Positions 1-10,225 are shown, counted from the stretch's first letter. The stretch is 64,000 nucleotides of DNA from Isochrysis galbana (GCA_018136815.1 CM030937.1:5102632-5166631), one strand, 5' to 3'. Translations and numbers: made by a program. The notes: generated from the letters alone by a model not told the origin.

Positions 1-2477
1 TTGCAACAGCGAGAGTCATTCGATCTGCTTGCCTTGTGCGCTCCGTGAGGGCGTTCAAGATGAGGCTAGCCAGCTGACGTTCCCTCAGCCCCAATAGCTT
101 CTCGAGCTGTGCGCATTTTCCCAGCACCTCCGTCAGAGCTATCCTCGCCTGTAACGAAGGACGTGGAGGACGCTGGGCGTGGAGAACGCTGTGCACAAGC
201 ACGTGCGAGAATGGCAACAAATGAGCAATCGCGCGCTGGAACAACACGGGCTACCAGCGACGCACCTGATCTCCTGGATCGGAAGGCTGGTTGTTTACCG
301 CCACTACTTGAGCACGCTGCTCTTTCAGCTTCTCATAGGCGGTTATCAGCTCGCTGGCCATGATGGCTGCTGCCTCCGTCAGGCGCGCCTCATCTAGCGC
401 GGTGTTTAGAGCTTGACTTTGCTGGCCCAACCGCTCCTTAATCCTTTCCGAAAATACCCCGGCCAACTCAAGTTCCACAGACCGTGCGCGCCGCAAACGG
501 ATTTCGTAGCAAGCCACGCGCATCCTGAGCTGCTGGATGAGCTGCAGCACGTTCTTGCCCTGGTCGACCTCGGAGGAAGGTGAGGGTGTTGTCTCCGCAC
601 TAGTGTCGCCACCTACTCGCCAGATATGCAGGGGAGGAGGTCATTGATCGAGGTGAAGGTTCCATTGGAGCTTGTGACGCTGGCCAGTGGTGCGCACCCT
701 CTGACTCTTTTGGGGAAGGGCTCTCCGTCGCCATAACATTCTCAAGGGTACTCATTTGGTTGGCTGCGATGGGCCGGAGCGCAGATTTTGCCACTGCTCG
801 TAGGAGCCGATCCTCCTGGCTCCATCGTTGGCGCGTCGGCTGCTCGGCGCTCGTGCTGCTTCGTTTCAGGGCCCTCAGCTTGTCTCCCACGCGCTGCAGC
901 TTTGGGGTAGAAGTGACGATGCTCGACACGTCCGATTCAATCCAAGAGTCCTCTTCGATGAGCTTTGTCAAATACTCCATGTGATGCTTCGAGAGTACAA
1001 CACAGCCCTTCTCGGTGTGTATCTGTGGCCGACGCTCGCTGGCGAAACAGCTCTCGCTACAACTGAATGCGTCGCTCTTCCCCTCGACAGCCTCTACAGC
1101 CTCTCGCATCGGCTTGCCATCCGGAGCACGCCGCCTCCTCGCATCGACATCTCGCATCGACACCTCCTCAGCCCTATGCGCCTCGAGGCGGCTCCCAGTG
1201 TTCTCCTCGTGTGGTGTGTCCCGGGGTCCGCTCGTGCACCACTCCAGTGCGCCGTGCGCACCTAGAGGACTTGAGGCTTGATCCATCATCAATGCGAGCT
1301 CCTGCACAGCAATGCCCATTTCATCCGAAACATGCATGAAGCGCTCGACAGCAACTGCCCGCTCGGTCTCGCAATGGGCAAGCTCGGCCCGCAGTATCTC
1401 CTGAAGACATGGGCGAGGCATGCACTGGGTCGTAAGGCGGCCATGTGGTTTTTTGAAAGAGTTGCAACTGGCGCTTCGTTTGCAAGAGCAAGCATAATTA
1501 CTCCCGCATCCCCTCGACTCGCCGCGAGAGTTGGGATCCCCCACGAGCGCACACAGGTCATCACGGCACAAGCTGATCGAGCCCCGGAGAGTTGCAGCCG
1601 CTCGCTGTTAACTCACCTCATGAATAGCAGCTTGCTTGTTAGCCTCTGAACCTCTCCTCGCCGACAATTTTCGCGTTGGCCGCCCTTCTTCCAACGCCAT
1701 CTTCGACGCTCCAACTGTAGGGCCTCTCTTGATTGGCTTCTGCACGTGCGTGCTTTGTTCGTCCTCTTTCAATGTCAGCACCTCGTTGCCGGCGCCGTGC
1801 ACCGCTTCCTTCAACGCCCCTTCCATGTACCTTGCCCTGATCGGGCTCCTGGCTTCCTTGTGCCTCTCGATGGTTGAGTCGTGCGAGGGTAACGGCTGAT
1901 TCAACCTGTGCTCTGCCGTCTCGAGGCGATGCTTGACCACCTCAAGCTGCATCTGAAGCTCGTAATTACTTTGTTGGAGCCTAAGCTTTTCTGCCCTCGC
2001 TTCGGCCATCTGATGTGCCACCTCGCTATTGTACTTTGCGATGAGTTCGCCCGAGTGCCGCTCCAATGCGTCCTTGATAGCAAACTCCTTCTCCACGAGC
2101 GCATGCTTCTTCATCACAGCGGTGGATCGGCGCTGAGTATCGAGTGCCGCAGCGAGCTGAGCCTCGCGCTGGCCCGCCGTGAGCTTCGTGAGCTCGGCCT
2201 TCTCGCCCTCGATATCGCTGGCAAGCCGCTGCGCGGAACGCTGCACTCTCTCGGAAAGCTGGCCGGCCAGCGTCTCCAGCTGCTGTTGTAGGCTATGCCT
2301 CCGCTCGCGCATGGCGGCGAGGAGGGAGGGTGAGCGCTCAGCCACGCTCGAGCATTTATAAAGCAGCACCGCGTCCTCCTCATCGATCAGCGAGAGGAGA
2401 GAGCTGACGAGCTCCGATCGCTCGAGCAGCCGAAAGCCGCAGCCCTCCCGCCCTTCTCCCCCTGGCGTACCGCTCAT
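1..2477 (-). CDS. Coiled-coil protein gene, 3' end runs off the left edge
   Basis: I do not recognise this protein; its function is unknown. Exon 1 is 2477-1617 (287 codons, ATG at 2477, beginning MSGTPGGEG), ending GAG|GTGAGT. Exon 2 begins at 1400 after TCTTCAG and continues in phase 0 (AIHE then EILRAELAH). A later exon ends at 266 (CAG|GTGCGT) and probably begins at 559. A further exon begins at 148 after TTACAG and leaves the window. The exon 2/3 junction between about 560 and 800 is not resolved. Residues 50-200 are rich in E, K, Q, R, A and L and read as long alpha-helical coiled coil, as do the later exons. A chain of helices with no enzyme motif suggests a structural or cytoskeletal role, but that is only inference. 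The ATG sits directly beside a GA/CT tract, which makes 2477 a better start than in-frame positions upstream, where translation would cross the tract as Ser-Pro-Leu repeats. Confidence 0.6.
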
Positions 2478-2560
2478 GAGAGAGAGAGAGAGGAGGGAGA
2501 GAGAGGGAGGGAGGGAGGGAGGGAGGGAGGGAGAGAAGGAGAGAAGGAGGGAGGTGGAGG
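2478..2560. repeat. GA/GGGA microsatellite beside a gene start
   Basis: A GA and GGGA tract begins immediately upstream of the coiled-coil gene ATG. Similar tracts lie next to most other gene starts here. It may be 5' UTR or core promoter. Confidence 0.7.
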
Positions 2561-3349
2561 ATGGTGCAACGGCGCCTCTGCTCTTCCCTTCCCTCTCGCG
2601 CGTGCGTGCAGGCTTTGAGAGGGCCGATAGGAGGCACGTCCTCCCCCCTTCCACGACCCCCTTGCCCGCTGCCCTCTCGACCCCGCCGGAGCCGGACGAC
2701 TGCTCCCCCCCCCTCCCCTTCCTCTCCTCTCCCCACTTCTCTCTACTCTAGAGGCTACCGCTTCATAGAAAAGCCCCATTTCCATTTCTATGTGAGGTTT
2801 AATAGTAACCCCCGTTCACACCGCGTCAGAGCTCTAGACTTCTCTCGCGGCTTTCGCTCTCTCGCTGGCGCCCGCGGCGCCGCTTCGCGGGCCACCCTGC
2901 CAGCGAGTGAGCCCTCTCCTTCGGAGAGCAGGCCACGCACGGCCGCACCGCCAGCGCCCCTCAAGCGCCGGCTCCGCTCCCGGCTGCGTTATGCCGCGTG
3001 GTGCCTCGGCAGCTCGACCAGCTCGCCGTGATGCCACCACACTGCTCACTGTTCTCCCCTCTCAGGAGGAGGAGGGTGGCCATGGGGACTCCGAGCAAGG
3101 GTATCCTCCTGGTGGAGGGGGGGAGGAAGGTTCTGGTACGTCCGAGTCAGATGCCGGCACTTCCCCCGAGCCGGCACCCGGACCCCTACCGGACCCGTCC
3201 GCCATCTCCGATGCTTGAAGTCGCGTGTCGCGTTCCGTCAAAAGAGGGCCAGGCTATTTGTTTTCTTTTTGGTTATTATTATTACAATTACAACTCTAAC
3301 GTTATTATTACAAAGCTAATCACGCTCCCCCACTCCCAAACACCCCCAG
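2561..3349. other. Intergenic, no gene seen
   Basis: The stretch is C-rich up to about 3200 and AT-rich at 3257-3320. The AT-rich part probably belongs to the 3' end of the neighbouring minus-strand gene. At 3228-3251 there is a 24-base match to 63942-63965 (it includes CGTTCCGTCAAAAGAGGGCC), so a short dispersed repeat is present. I saw no supported gene. Confidence 0.4.
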
Positions 3350-3916
3350 CTACGCGGGCTGAGTTTTCATCTTCTTCGTCTTTTTCTCACATCCCTCTTC
3401 CTCGTCGTTCTGCTGGCAGGCGACGATATCGCTTGGCTGATCTTGGGTGGCGAGATCCGTGATGCGTGCGAGGACGGCCTTCTTGTCCTGCATGTAGAGT
3501 TTGCCAGCTGCTCGGCGCACTTGCACCATGGGATCCGCTTCAGCGTACGCGACCGCCGTGATGTATTCCATGCAGAGGTACGCGACGGCGGCTTGCTCTC
3601 CAATGCAGCTGGTCTTGGGGACTGGGATCTTGTCGTACTCGTCAGAGTAGTCGCCGACGAGCATGAGGGTTGCCTTGCACCAACGGCCCATGTATGGCTC
3701 GATGAGTGCCCACATCGACGGGTAGCGTTCCTTGGCCAGATCCACGCGAAAGTCTCCACATCCACGGCCCATGCCAGAGGCTGTGACGAGCAGCATCGCC
3801 ATGGCGCCGCTCATGCCCTCCTCCATGTGTTCGCAGAACTTGAAGGCTGGGGCGCGGATCTCCTCGTATGTGCGGTGACCGAGTCGCTTGGCGATGAAGA
3901 CAAAGTACTGGCCCAT
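3350..3916 (-). CDS. MGQYY-type conserved hypothetical protein
   Basis: A 188-residue protein starting MGQYFVFIAKR. From memory, an uncharacterised family widespread in bacteria, phages and large DNA viruses begins MGQYY, has a central G-x-GRG-x-GD segment and then a VGDY/AGDY motif. This protein has the same order: MGQY at residues 1-4, GMGRGCGD around 51-58, and LVGDYSDEY around 87-95. The middle (MSGAMAMLLVTA) is hydrophobic and matches the family's G-T-M-T-x-L-A-x-LL stretch. The C-terminus is lysine-rich and acidic (KKTKKMKTQPA), possibly a nuclear signal. The start follows the family pattern; the frame is open 40 codons further upstream, but without similarity. No intron is evident. The biochemical role is not known. 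An intronless gene of a mainly microbial family could be a transfer, but that needs a tree. Confidence 0.55.
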   Translation of the reverse strand: MGQYFVFIAKRLGHRTYEEIRAPAFKFCEHMEEGMSGAMAMLLVTASGMGRGCGDFRVDLAKERYPSMWALIEPYMGRWCKATLMLVGDYSDEYDKIPVPKTSCIGEQAAVAYLCMEYITAVAYAEADPMVQVRRAAGKLYMQDKKAVLARITDLATQDQPSDIVACQQNDEEEGCEKKTKKMKTQPA

Positions 3917-4178
3917 GGTGAAGGAGCGAGGCTTGTGGGGGAAGAGGAGAGTGGGGTGTAGGTGGTGGATGTCTGGGAGGAAGACTCTGGATGTTCGCCA
4001 GATGCGTGTGCACGCCGTGCGCATGATGAGTGGCAATCACACGCGCGGGGATCCCGTGCGTGGAAAGTTTCGTCCAAGCGCACGCCGTGAACCCCCCCCG
4101 CGGGGACTCCGTGCGTGCGCATGGAAGTTTCCGCACGCTTCACGTTCGCCGGCGCGCACCGTGGACACGCGCATTCCC

Positions 4179-4505
4179 CTACCTGCGGACGCGTTGCTCC
4201 GCGTCCTCGCAGGCGCGCAGGCGGCTAAGCACCTGTGCGATCTTCGGGATCACCTGGCGGAGACCCTCGCGTACCTCTTCATGGGGCGTCAAGACTCGGC
4301 GACGCTCCTGGCGAGCTCCGACTTCGGCATAGACTCGGGTTTTATGTGGCTGCGCCTGACCGAGAAGCAGCGCAAACATCACGGGGTTCGGCGTATAGTT
4401 CGCATTCCAGTTAACCCGCGAGCGACTCACGGCGTGCCCTCGCAGCCTCGTCTTGGTCTTGGTCTTGTCGTGCGTCTGCCCTTTGCCCATGGCCTCGCGC
4501 TCCAT
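4179..4505 (-). CDS. Possible small basic protein, unrecognised
   Basis: An open frame with an internal ATG giving MGKGQTHDKTKTKTRLRG. It is basic at the N-terminus and helical (EVREGLRQVIPKIAQVLSR) at the C-terminus. It lies upstream of the MGQYY-type gene on the same strand and could be an exon or a small gene. The DNA is GC-rich, where chance open frames are common, so support is weak. I recognise no family. Confidence 0.2.
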   Translation of the reverse strand: MEREAMGKGQTHDKTKTKTRLRGHAVSRSRVNWNANYTPNPVMFALLLGQAQPHKTRVYAEVGARQERRRVLTPHEEVREGLRQVIPKIAQVLSRLRACEDAEQRVRR

Positions 4506-6742
4506 CTAGGAGCGCCGCCCACACTGGAGGCGCGGTGCGGCGGGCAGCTGCCGAGGCGCCTCGGCACGATTGGCTGCGTCCTCCTCCTCCTCATTGCGCG
4601 CGCCTCGCGCGCGCGAGGCACGGTCGGGGTTAGGGTTGAACATGGGGATTGAGGAGAGGGAGGAGGGGGGGGAGCGGGAGCGCGCAGCCGGAGAAGAGGG
4701 AGGAGCGTCGCAGCGTCGCGCAAGTGGCGCAGGGGGAGGTCCCCCCCACCGGTATCAATGTTTTTGGACTGTTTTTGGCTGTGTTTCTATGAAAGCCAAA
4801 AACAGCCTGTTTTTGCTGTGTTTGGAAACCTTCTGGCTGTGTTTCCCACCTAGGACAAGCACGCGAAACCAGGACCAGGAGCTGCTTGCACCAGCCCCGC
4901 CGCCTCCCTCCGGCCGGCTCAGAAGTCACAAGCACACAAGCACTCACATCACTCTCCGCGCTCTCCCCACCGAGCTGAGCCCTGAGCCTCCACACGCACA
5001 GAATTGCGCCCCCTCGAAGCTGTACACACTCCCTCTTCTTGCACACCCCTCTCTTCAGATTATTCCCACAAGCACACATCATGAAACCACTCCACGGACA
5101 ACGGACATGGCACAATCCCACACGAACATGTCGTTTTTGACATACGAATACGAATACGAAATACGAAGCCCGCCATGCTCGCTGTCGCTATCGCTGGATC
5201 AACTCTGGGACGTTGAGAAGCACCGAGCCCTTCACTCAGGCAGCCGCGGCGGCGACGTAGCGGGGACAAGGGGGTACAGCAGCTGCGAGGTGGGGCGGGA
5301 GATATGAACTAGGCGGGCGGTGGGGGGGGGGGGCGAGCAGGAGGGCAGGAGGAGGGGGTGGAAGGTTCTAATTGGAGATCCGCCCCAGATCTGATGAGGG
5401 GTGAGGGGGACAGCGTGCGGGGGCCGCCTGGGGGGGGAGGGGAGATCATGGGAGGTGCGGAGAAGATAGGAGTAGCGCTCGGCGTGCTGCTGCTGCTGCT
5501 ATGTTACCGAATTTCTTGGACTTGTTGAATTTTTGTGCCGCTCGCACAGGATCTGGCGCGCCTTGACCGATATCTGGTGACGAGTGACAGGCTCATGGCT
5601 CATGGGCGTCAGCGCAGCCCAACCAACACCAACACCCAATGCGTCCGCCGTATCCGGTAGAAGCTTCACTCTTGGGGAGGAGTCGCGAACTGCTATGCCT
5701 ACCCCACTCGCCGGGTTCCGGGGTGGTCCTACGTCGCAACGGCAAATTCGCCAGAAGAACAGAAAGATAAAATCAGATAAACAGAGAAGAAACAAACGGG
5801 AGTGGGGGGCCCTTCCGCATACGGTACGGCGTCATCGGGCCGGCGCAGTGAAACCCCCTCGCGGCCAGCAAGCCTCTTGAGAAACCTCGTTTTCCTCGCG
5901 GTTCGCACGGGTTTAATCCGTGCTCTGGTAAGTGAAACCTCCGCAGTGAATGAAACCTCAGTGAAACCCCCGCAAAATCCCTGCATTGAGCATCGCATCC
6001 GCTTTGAGTCCAACAGATACTCTGGATTCGACCGAACCTTTCACTCGGGGGTAAAAACACTTCCATGGTCGACAATCGGTCCCGTTAGCGAGCACCCAGA
6101 CCGTTCGAGACGATTCGTGGCTTGTCTCTCAACGGCGAGAGTGTCCAGATCTTCGAAGCCGTTCCATCTCCTCCTCCCAAACGTCTGCGGACAGCTCGCA
6201 CTCTCTCTCTCTCGCCCAGCGCCCAGCGGTTGCTCGTCCCTAAGAGCTCCCCTCTCCTCCGCCGTTTCAAGCAGTTTGGCGAGTCGAAAAACACGAGAGG
6301 AGGCCGTCGAGATTGCGTGGGACCTTGCGTCCACCTTCATCTCCGCCCACCTCCCCTCCTCGGTGCCAGGCGGCCGCCTCCCTCTCTCTTCCCCTCCCCC
6401 GCCCCTCTGAGGAATCCCAAGATGAGCATACTCCATAGTGTATACCACCATCGCCTTCCGGTGCCCGGCCAACGACCTCCCAGTGAGATCTTATGTCTTT
6501 GCCGAAACAGATCGCGATCTCGGTGCGATCCCCCCTGCCCTCCGGCGCGAGCTTCCAGCATACGATCGACCTCGGGCGATGCCAGTGAGAGAAGGGGAGA
6601 TAAGACTATGTGATGAGGCGAGGAAACCGTCCCACCAATGGGGCGCGAGAGGGAGACAGGGGAGGATCGGAGATTCTGGAAGGGACCCGCCTGCTGAAGG
6701 GGGGGGGGCCGAGCATCGGGGGAGGTTGCGTTTCGCTCGGAG

Positions 6743-6743
<1 letters not shown>
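4506..6743. other. Long intergenic stretch without a supported gene
   Basis: 4755-4850 has repeated TTTTTGGCTGTGTTT-like words, echoed at 45170-45310. 5138-5166 is a GAATAC short tandem repeat. 5880-5990 has several GTGAAACC words. From about 6120 the DNA is C-rich and probably leads into the TRMO 5' region. No open frame here resembles a known protein. Confidence 0.4.
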
Positions 6744-6797
<54 letters not shown>

Positions 6798-6830
6798 AAG
6801 AGAGAGATGGGGGGGGGGGGGGGGAGGGGG
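6744..6830. repeat. (GA)n run followed by a G homopolymer
   Basis: About 50 bp of uninterrupted GA is followed by a G run, about 100 bp upstream of the TRMO start. It is probably 5' UTR or promoter sequence. It also makes any start codon upstream of it implausible. Confidence 0.8.
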
Positions 6831-6926
6831 GTGAACGCCGGCTTTTCTCCGCCCCCCCTCCCCCCCCCTCCCCCGTCCCCACTCTCCCCATCTCTTGTCC
6901 TCTTGCCTGGCGTAAGGGGAGTAGCA

Positions 6927-7994
6927 ATGCGGGTGCCCAATCTCCCCCTCTCGCGAGGCGGCTCAATGGACGAGATCTCCCTGCTGCGCACTGCGCTTGA
7001 GGAGGCGAACGGGCGGTTGAGTGCGATGCAACGCGAGCTGGGCGACCTCAGGAGTCGCACTCGCGAACTCGCTGAGTCCTCCTCCTACGAATCGGCCCTG
7101 AGCAAAGCGAGATCTGAGGTGGCGGCCACCAACTCCGACTCGAGCCGCTCCTCGCAGGCAGACGAGCTGCATGTCTCGCCGATTGGGTTCGTCGAGTCCG
7201 GGTTTGTGCAGAAGAACGGCACGCCGCGACAAGCCGGCCTCGTGCCCGCGGCACCAGCTAAGCTCAGAATCAACTGGGGATCCAACCCAGAGCACACGCT
7301 GCAAGGTCTCGAGGGCTTCTCGCATGTGTGGCTGCTGTGGGTCTTCGACAAGAATGCGGGGGGGGCGGTGAAGGCCAAGGTGCGCCCACCGCGCGGCGGT
7401 GGCCTCACCACCGGAGTCTTTGCGTGCCGCACACCCCACCGGCCCAACCCGATTGGCCTCTCGCTCGTGACTCTTCGCTCGGTGATGGACGACACCATCT
7501 ACTTCGACGGCGGCGACCTTTGCGACGGGACACCCGTGATCGACATCAAGCCCTATATCCCCTTTGCCGACGCGCCAAGCTCAGAAGACGTTCGCGTTCC
7601 GAATTGGGTGGGCAAAGGGAACGCGGAGCAGACCGACGTGCCGGCGTCCGCACGGGACACCGAGGCTGGAGACTGCCATGTGGTCTTCACACCCGAGGCG
7701 AGGGAATCCCTCCGCCTGATATGCTGTGCCCCCGACTGGGCCATCGAGTCGCACGCGCGCCGATCAAACAGCAGGCCGCCGGCACTTAGATTTTTCCGGA
7801 ATGATCCGGCGCGCGCCGAGCAGGCCTTCCGGCAGGCGCTCGCCGCCGACCCACGCTCCATCTACAGGAAACAGAAGTGCCCCGATCAGACCTACTACAT
7901 TGACATTGACGGCATCGATGCTGTCTGCTCCTTCGATGGAAACACCGTGAAGGTGCAGCAGATCCGACTGATGTCCGATTGCGACGCACGATGA
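6927..7994 (+). CDS. TRMO: tRNA (adenine(37)-N6)-methyltransferase, TrmO/TsaA family
   Basis: A 355-residue protein of the TrmO (TsaA-like, UPF0066) family. These enzymes use S-adenosylmethionine to add a methyl group to N6-threonylcarbamoyladenosine at position 37 of tRNAs, making m6t6A. A short N-terminal coiled coil (residues 14-50) precedes the beta-barrel domain. That domain has SPIGFVESGF, EGLEGFSHVWLLWVFDKN, the glycine/proline-rich TGVFACRTPHRPNPIGLS, and DIKPYIPFADAP. The C-terminal motif LAADPRSIYRK, with the following IDGIDAVCSFD, is also typical. Known eukaryotic forms carry a similar C-terminal extension. The start at 6927 (MRVPNLPLS) is the first ATG after the GA and C-rich tracts; MDEISLL at 6966 is an alternative. 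No intron is seen. Confidence 0.9.
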   Translation: MRVPNLPLSRGGSMDEISLLRTALEEANGRLSAMQRELGDLRSRTRELAESSSYESALSKARSEVAATNSDSSRSSQADELHVSPIGFVESGFVQKNGTPRQAGLVPAAPAKLRINWGSNPEHTLQGLEGFSHVWLLWVFDKNAGGAVKAKVRPPRGGGLTTGVFACRTPHRPNPIGLSLVTLRSVMDDTIYFDGGDLCDGTPVIDIKPYIPFADAPSSEDVRVPNWVGKGNAEQTDVPASARDTEAGDCHVVFTPEARESLRLICCAPDWAIESHARRSNSRPPALRFFRNDPARAEQAFRQALAADPRSIYRKQKCPDQTYYIDIDGIDAVCSFDGNTVKVQQIRLMSDCDAR

Positions 7995-9093
7995 GCGGCT
8001 TCCACCTCGTCCGGCAGCTTCTCCCTCGACAGGGCCTCTCACCTAAATGCTGCAGCTCTCCTAGAGTAACGCAGACGGTGTGCGGGAACCGATCATCTAG
8101 CCGAGAACGCTGGCTGCAACTAGCCTCACGCGGTCGTGGTTCATAAGTTCGAGGTGGACACAATTGGTTTTGCTCCAACGACGACGACCACGTCCGTCTG
8201 TCCATCTCAATGCCGCCGCTGATTGCTCAGCCCTCTCGACATCGACCGGCTGGCCGCCTTGGTCGCTACCCAACGAATGGCAGATGCTCGGTGTTTGCGT
8301 TTCGACGAATTTTATCTTCACACGTATAGTAATGACATTGTGACCCACTCCTCTGGGGCCCGATGTTCCAGGCGGCATCCAGAAGAAGAATATCTGTGGA
8401 TTCCAACGGACTCGGACGTGTGCAGCCAGCTGCACTGTCCCATTGAGCCAGCATGCTGCTGGTTAGCTAAATATGACGCGTGCTTCGTCAGGCACGGACT
8501 CGATTCGTAGGGACAGGGATCGCAACATGCGGCCGTTTGGTCGTCTTGCATATCACTGGGAGAGCGATATGCTCTGTGTGCTTGCTCGTTGCATACTTGG
8601 CGTGTGTGTTGTCTCTCGGCCGAAATGTATGCGAGTAATGATGACAACACTTCCTGAACTTGGAGCTGGACGCCAACGGAACACCCGACTTAGGGCCGGC
8701 GCGGACGTTCGAGGGCTTATTTCTGCCACATTCGTTGGTGGTGCGTCGTTCCATGCGTGCATACACGTGCGGCCTACTCATCCTCTTCCTTTTTGGTGTT
8801 CTTGCCCTCGTTCTTGTCTTCTCGTTGCTTCTCGTCTTTTCGTTCATACCTTCCTTGTTGCCATGTGTTTGGGCCGCCTCGCGCTTGGGGCCTCTTGCTG
8901 TGTGTGTCCCTGTGCTTCTCTGTCGCCCGTGCCTCTCTTCTGTCTTCACGTAACATCCCCACGTATGTTCATCTATCCTTAGCCTCGTGCGTCGTCTTGT
9001 TGATGGTTGACGCTTGCCTTTTGCAGCTCATCGGATTCCTTTTTGATTTGATCGGGTTCGTATGGTTTCATATTCCGAATGGCAGCATACCTT
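7995..9093. other. Intergenic, no gene seen
   Basis: After the TRMO stop there are only short open frames with no recognisable similarity. 8760-8960 is T/C-rich. It ends at the tail of a reverse-oriented LINE fragment. Confidence 0.4.
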
Positions 9094-9437
9094 ATAAAAA
9101 ACCTCTGAAGATTCTGGGCTACTCACCTACTATCGACTGGATCTCCCTTCGCTAATTACACCGCCCTTAACTTCCCTCCCTCCACCTCTTTCCCTGCCCC
9201 CGCTTCTTTCCTTTCTCTTCGGTTTCAGGGGTCCGGCCCTGGTACACTACCTAAGGCCTCGGTTCGGAGTGTGGGGGCCGGGCAGACCTTTTGGTGTCCC
9301 TCTTGGCACGCGTGCCCGCCCGGGTACGTGTTTGTGTTCCAGGTTCCGTCTGACTCGTGGCGTCCCTGGTGATCTGGTGATCTCTTTGCTTTCTGCTTTC
9401 TTGGCTCACTCGCCATCGTGACGTTGCTCCTTGTTCT
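9094..9437 (-). mobile_element. LINE 3' end, minus strand
   Basis: Read on the minus strand, this is the very end of a non-LTR retrotransposon. The last coding residues continue across the 9454-10225 insertion from 10226-10345 (SEELVELAAKLGIAHAVEE, then NKEQRHDGE and a stop). They align with the LINE C-terminus at 17700-17857 (STELIALASKLGAAHIIE). The 3' UTR shares the GTGTAC...CCGAAACCGAA block with 11571-11640 and 33700-33790, and the tail GTAGCCCAGAATCTTCAGAGGTTTTTT resembles the one at 18140-18170. It is a 5'-truncated dead copy. Confidence 0.65.
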
Positions 9438-9453
9438 CTTCGACAGCATGTGC
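9438..9453. repeat. Target-site duplication, left copy
   Basis: CTTCGACAGCATGTGC (16 bp), repeated exactly at 10210-10225. It flanks the SINE-like element and fixes both of its ends. Confidence 0.85.
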
Positions 9454-10209
9454 AACTACGTTTATACTTGGTTGCTCCATGGGGGGGCACGAGCCCCCCC
9501 CCTCTCTCCACTCCTCCCCTGCCATGGGGGAGGAACCCCTCATCCTCCTGGCACGCCTGATGGCTTGCCAGGAGGCCACTGCCCTACTGACCCACTCCCT
9601 TCCCCACAGGATCGCCCCATTCGCCCATCCTGGCCCCTCGTGACCAGCCCATTGCTCCAACCCCCCCTCCCCCCCTGGTCGACAGGCAGACAGGTGCAGC
9701 GTGGGGGCCCTAGAGGCTCAGGAGCGCCAGCGAGGGGGAGGCAGGGGAGGCCAGGGCCCAGCCCCAGCCTCCTCTGCCCCCTGAGCTGGCCTCCAGGAGC
9801 CTCCAGGGGCCGCCAGAGGGCAGCTGGAGGCCTGCCGCAGGCGCGCCATCGCGCGTGCCGCAGGAGAGGGGAGAGAGCGCGCGGAGAAGGGGGTGGGCGG
9901 AGCGAGAGCTCCGCCCACCGAAAAATTGGTAAGTCCCGCTCCTGTTTACAGGATAAGTCGGGACAGAGTCGGCCGCCCACTCGGAGACACAGGAGGAAGG
10001 GGGGGAAAGATCACCGGGGGGGGGGCGGGCCACCGGACCATATCTAAGCCCTTCCCCTATCCCCCTAGTAGTGCACGGGGGGAGCCGCCTTATGGCGGGG
10101 GGAGAAGGGCCGGGGGAGTGGGGGTGTAGAAAGTATGCTACGTGCTACGTGTAGTAGGTAGTGGTTCCATTCGCCGCGAGTGCGGTAAGAATATTAGAAG
10201 TTTTTTTTT
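9454..10209 (+). mobile_element. SINE-like retroelement, family B copy 1 (756 bp)
   Basis: The ends are defined by a perfect 16-bp target duplication. The head is AACTACGTTTATACTTGG followed by a CCATGG box; the tail is GAATATTAGAAG followed by a T run. It has no long protein-like frame. It is nearly the same as 34449-35211 and is recognisably related to 13112-13735. Two hairpins lie at 9892-9919 and 9933-9964. The tail resembles the ends of the LINE fragments here, which fits a non-autonomous element mobilised by LINE machinery. It is inserted in a LINE relic on the opposite strand. Confidence 0.8.
9892..9964 (+). ncRNA. Two-hairpin RNA structure in family B copy 1
   Basis: Hairpin 1: GGTGGGCGGAGC (9892-9903), loop GAGA, GCTCCGCCCACC (9908-9919), a perfect 12-bp stem. 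Hairpin 2: outer stem GTCCCG/CGGGAC (9933-9938 with 9959-9964), inner stem CCTG/CAGG with loop TTTA, and a one-sided bulge ATAAGT. The same two hairpins occur in the other two family B copies with paired base changes. Function is unknown. Confidence 0.6.
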
Positions 10210-10225
10210 CTTCGACAGCATGTGC
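10210..10225. repeat. Target-site duplication, right copy
   Basis: Exact 16-bp copy of 9438-9453, directly after the T tail of the element. Confidence 0.85.

Noticed and set aside
8473-8982. Plus-strand 169-codon ORF
   Set aside because: No ATG-to-stop context or similarity; the Cys/Leu-rich part reads T/C-rich DNA.
9933-9952. A 20-base GTAAGT...TTTACAG mini-intron inside family B
   Set aside because: It is far too short for a spliceosomal intron, and the same bases form the covarying hairpin 2.
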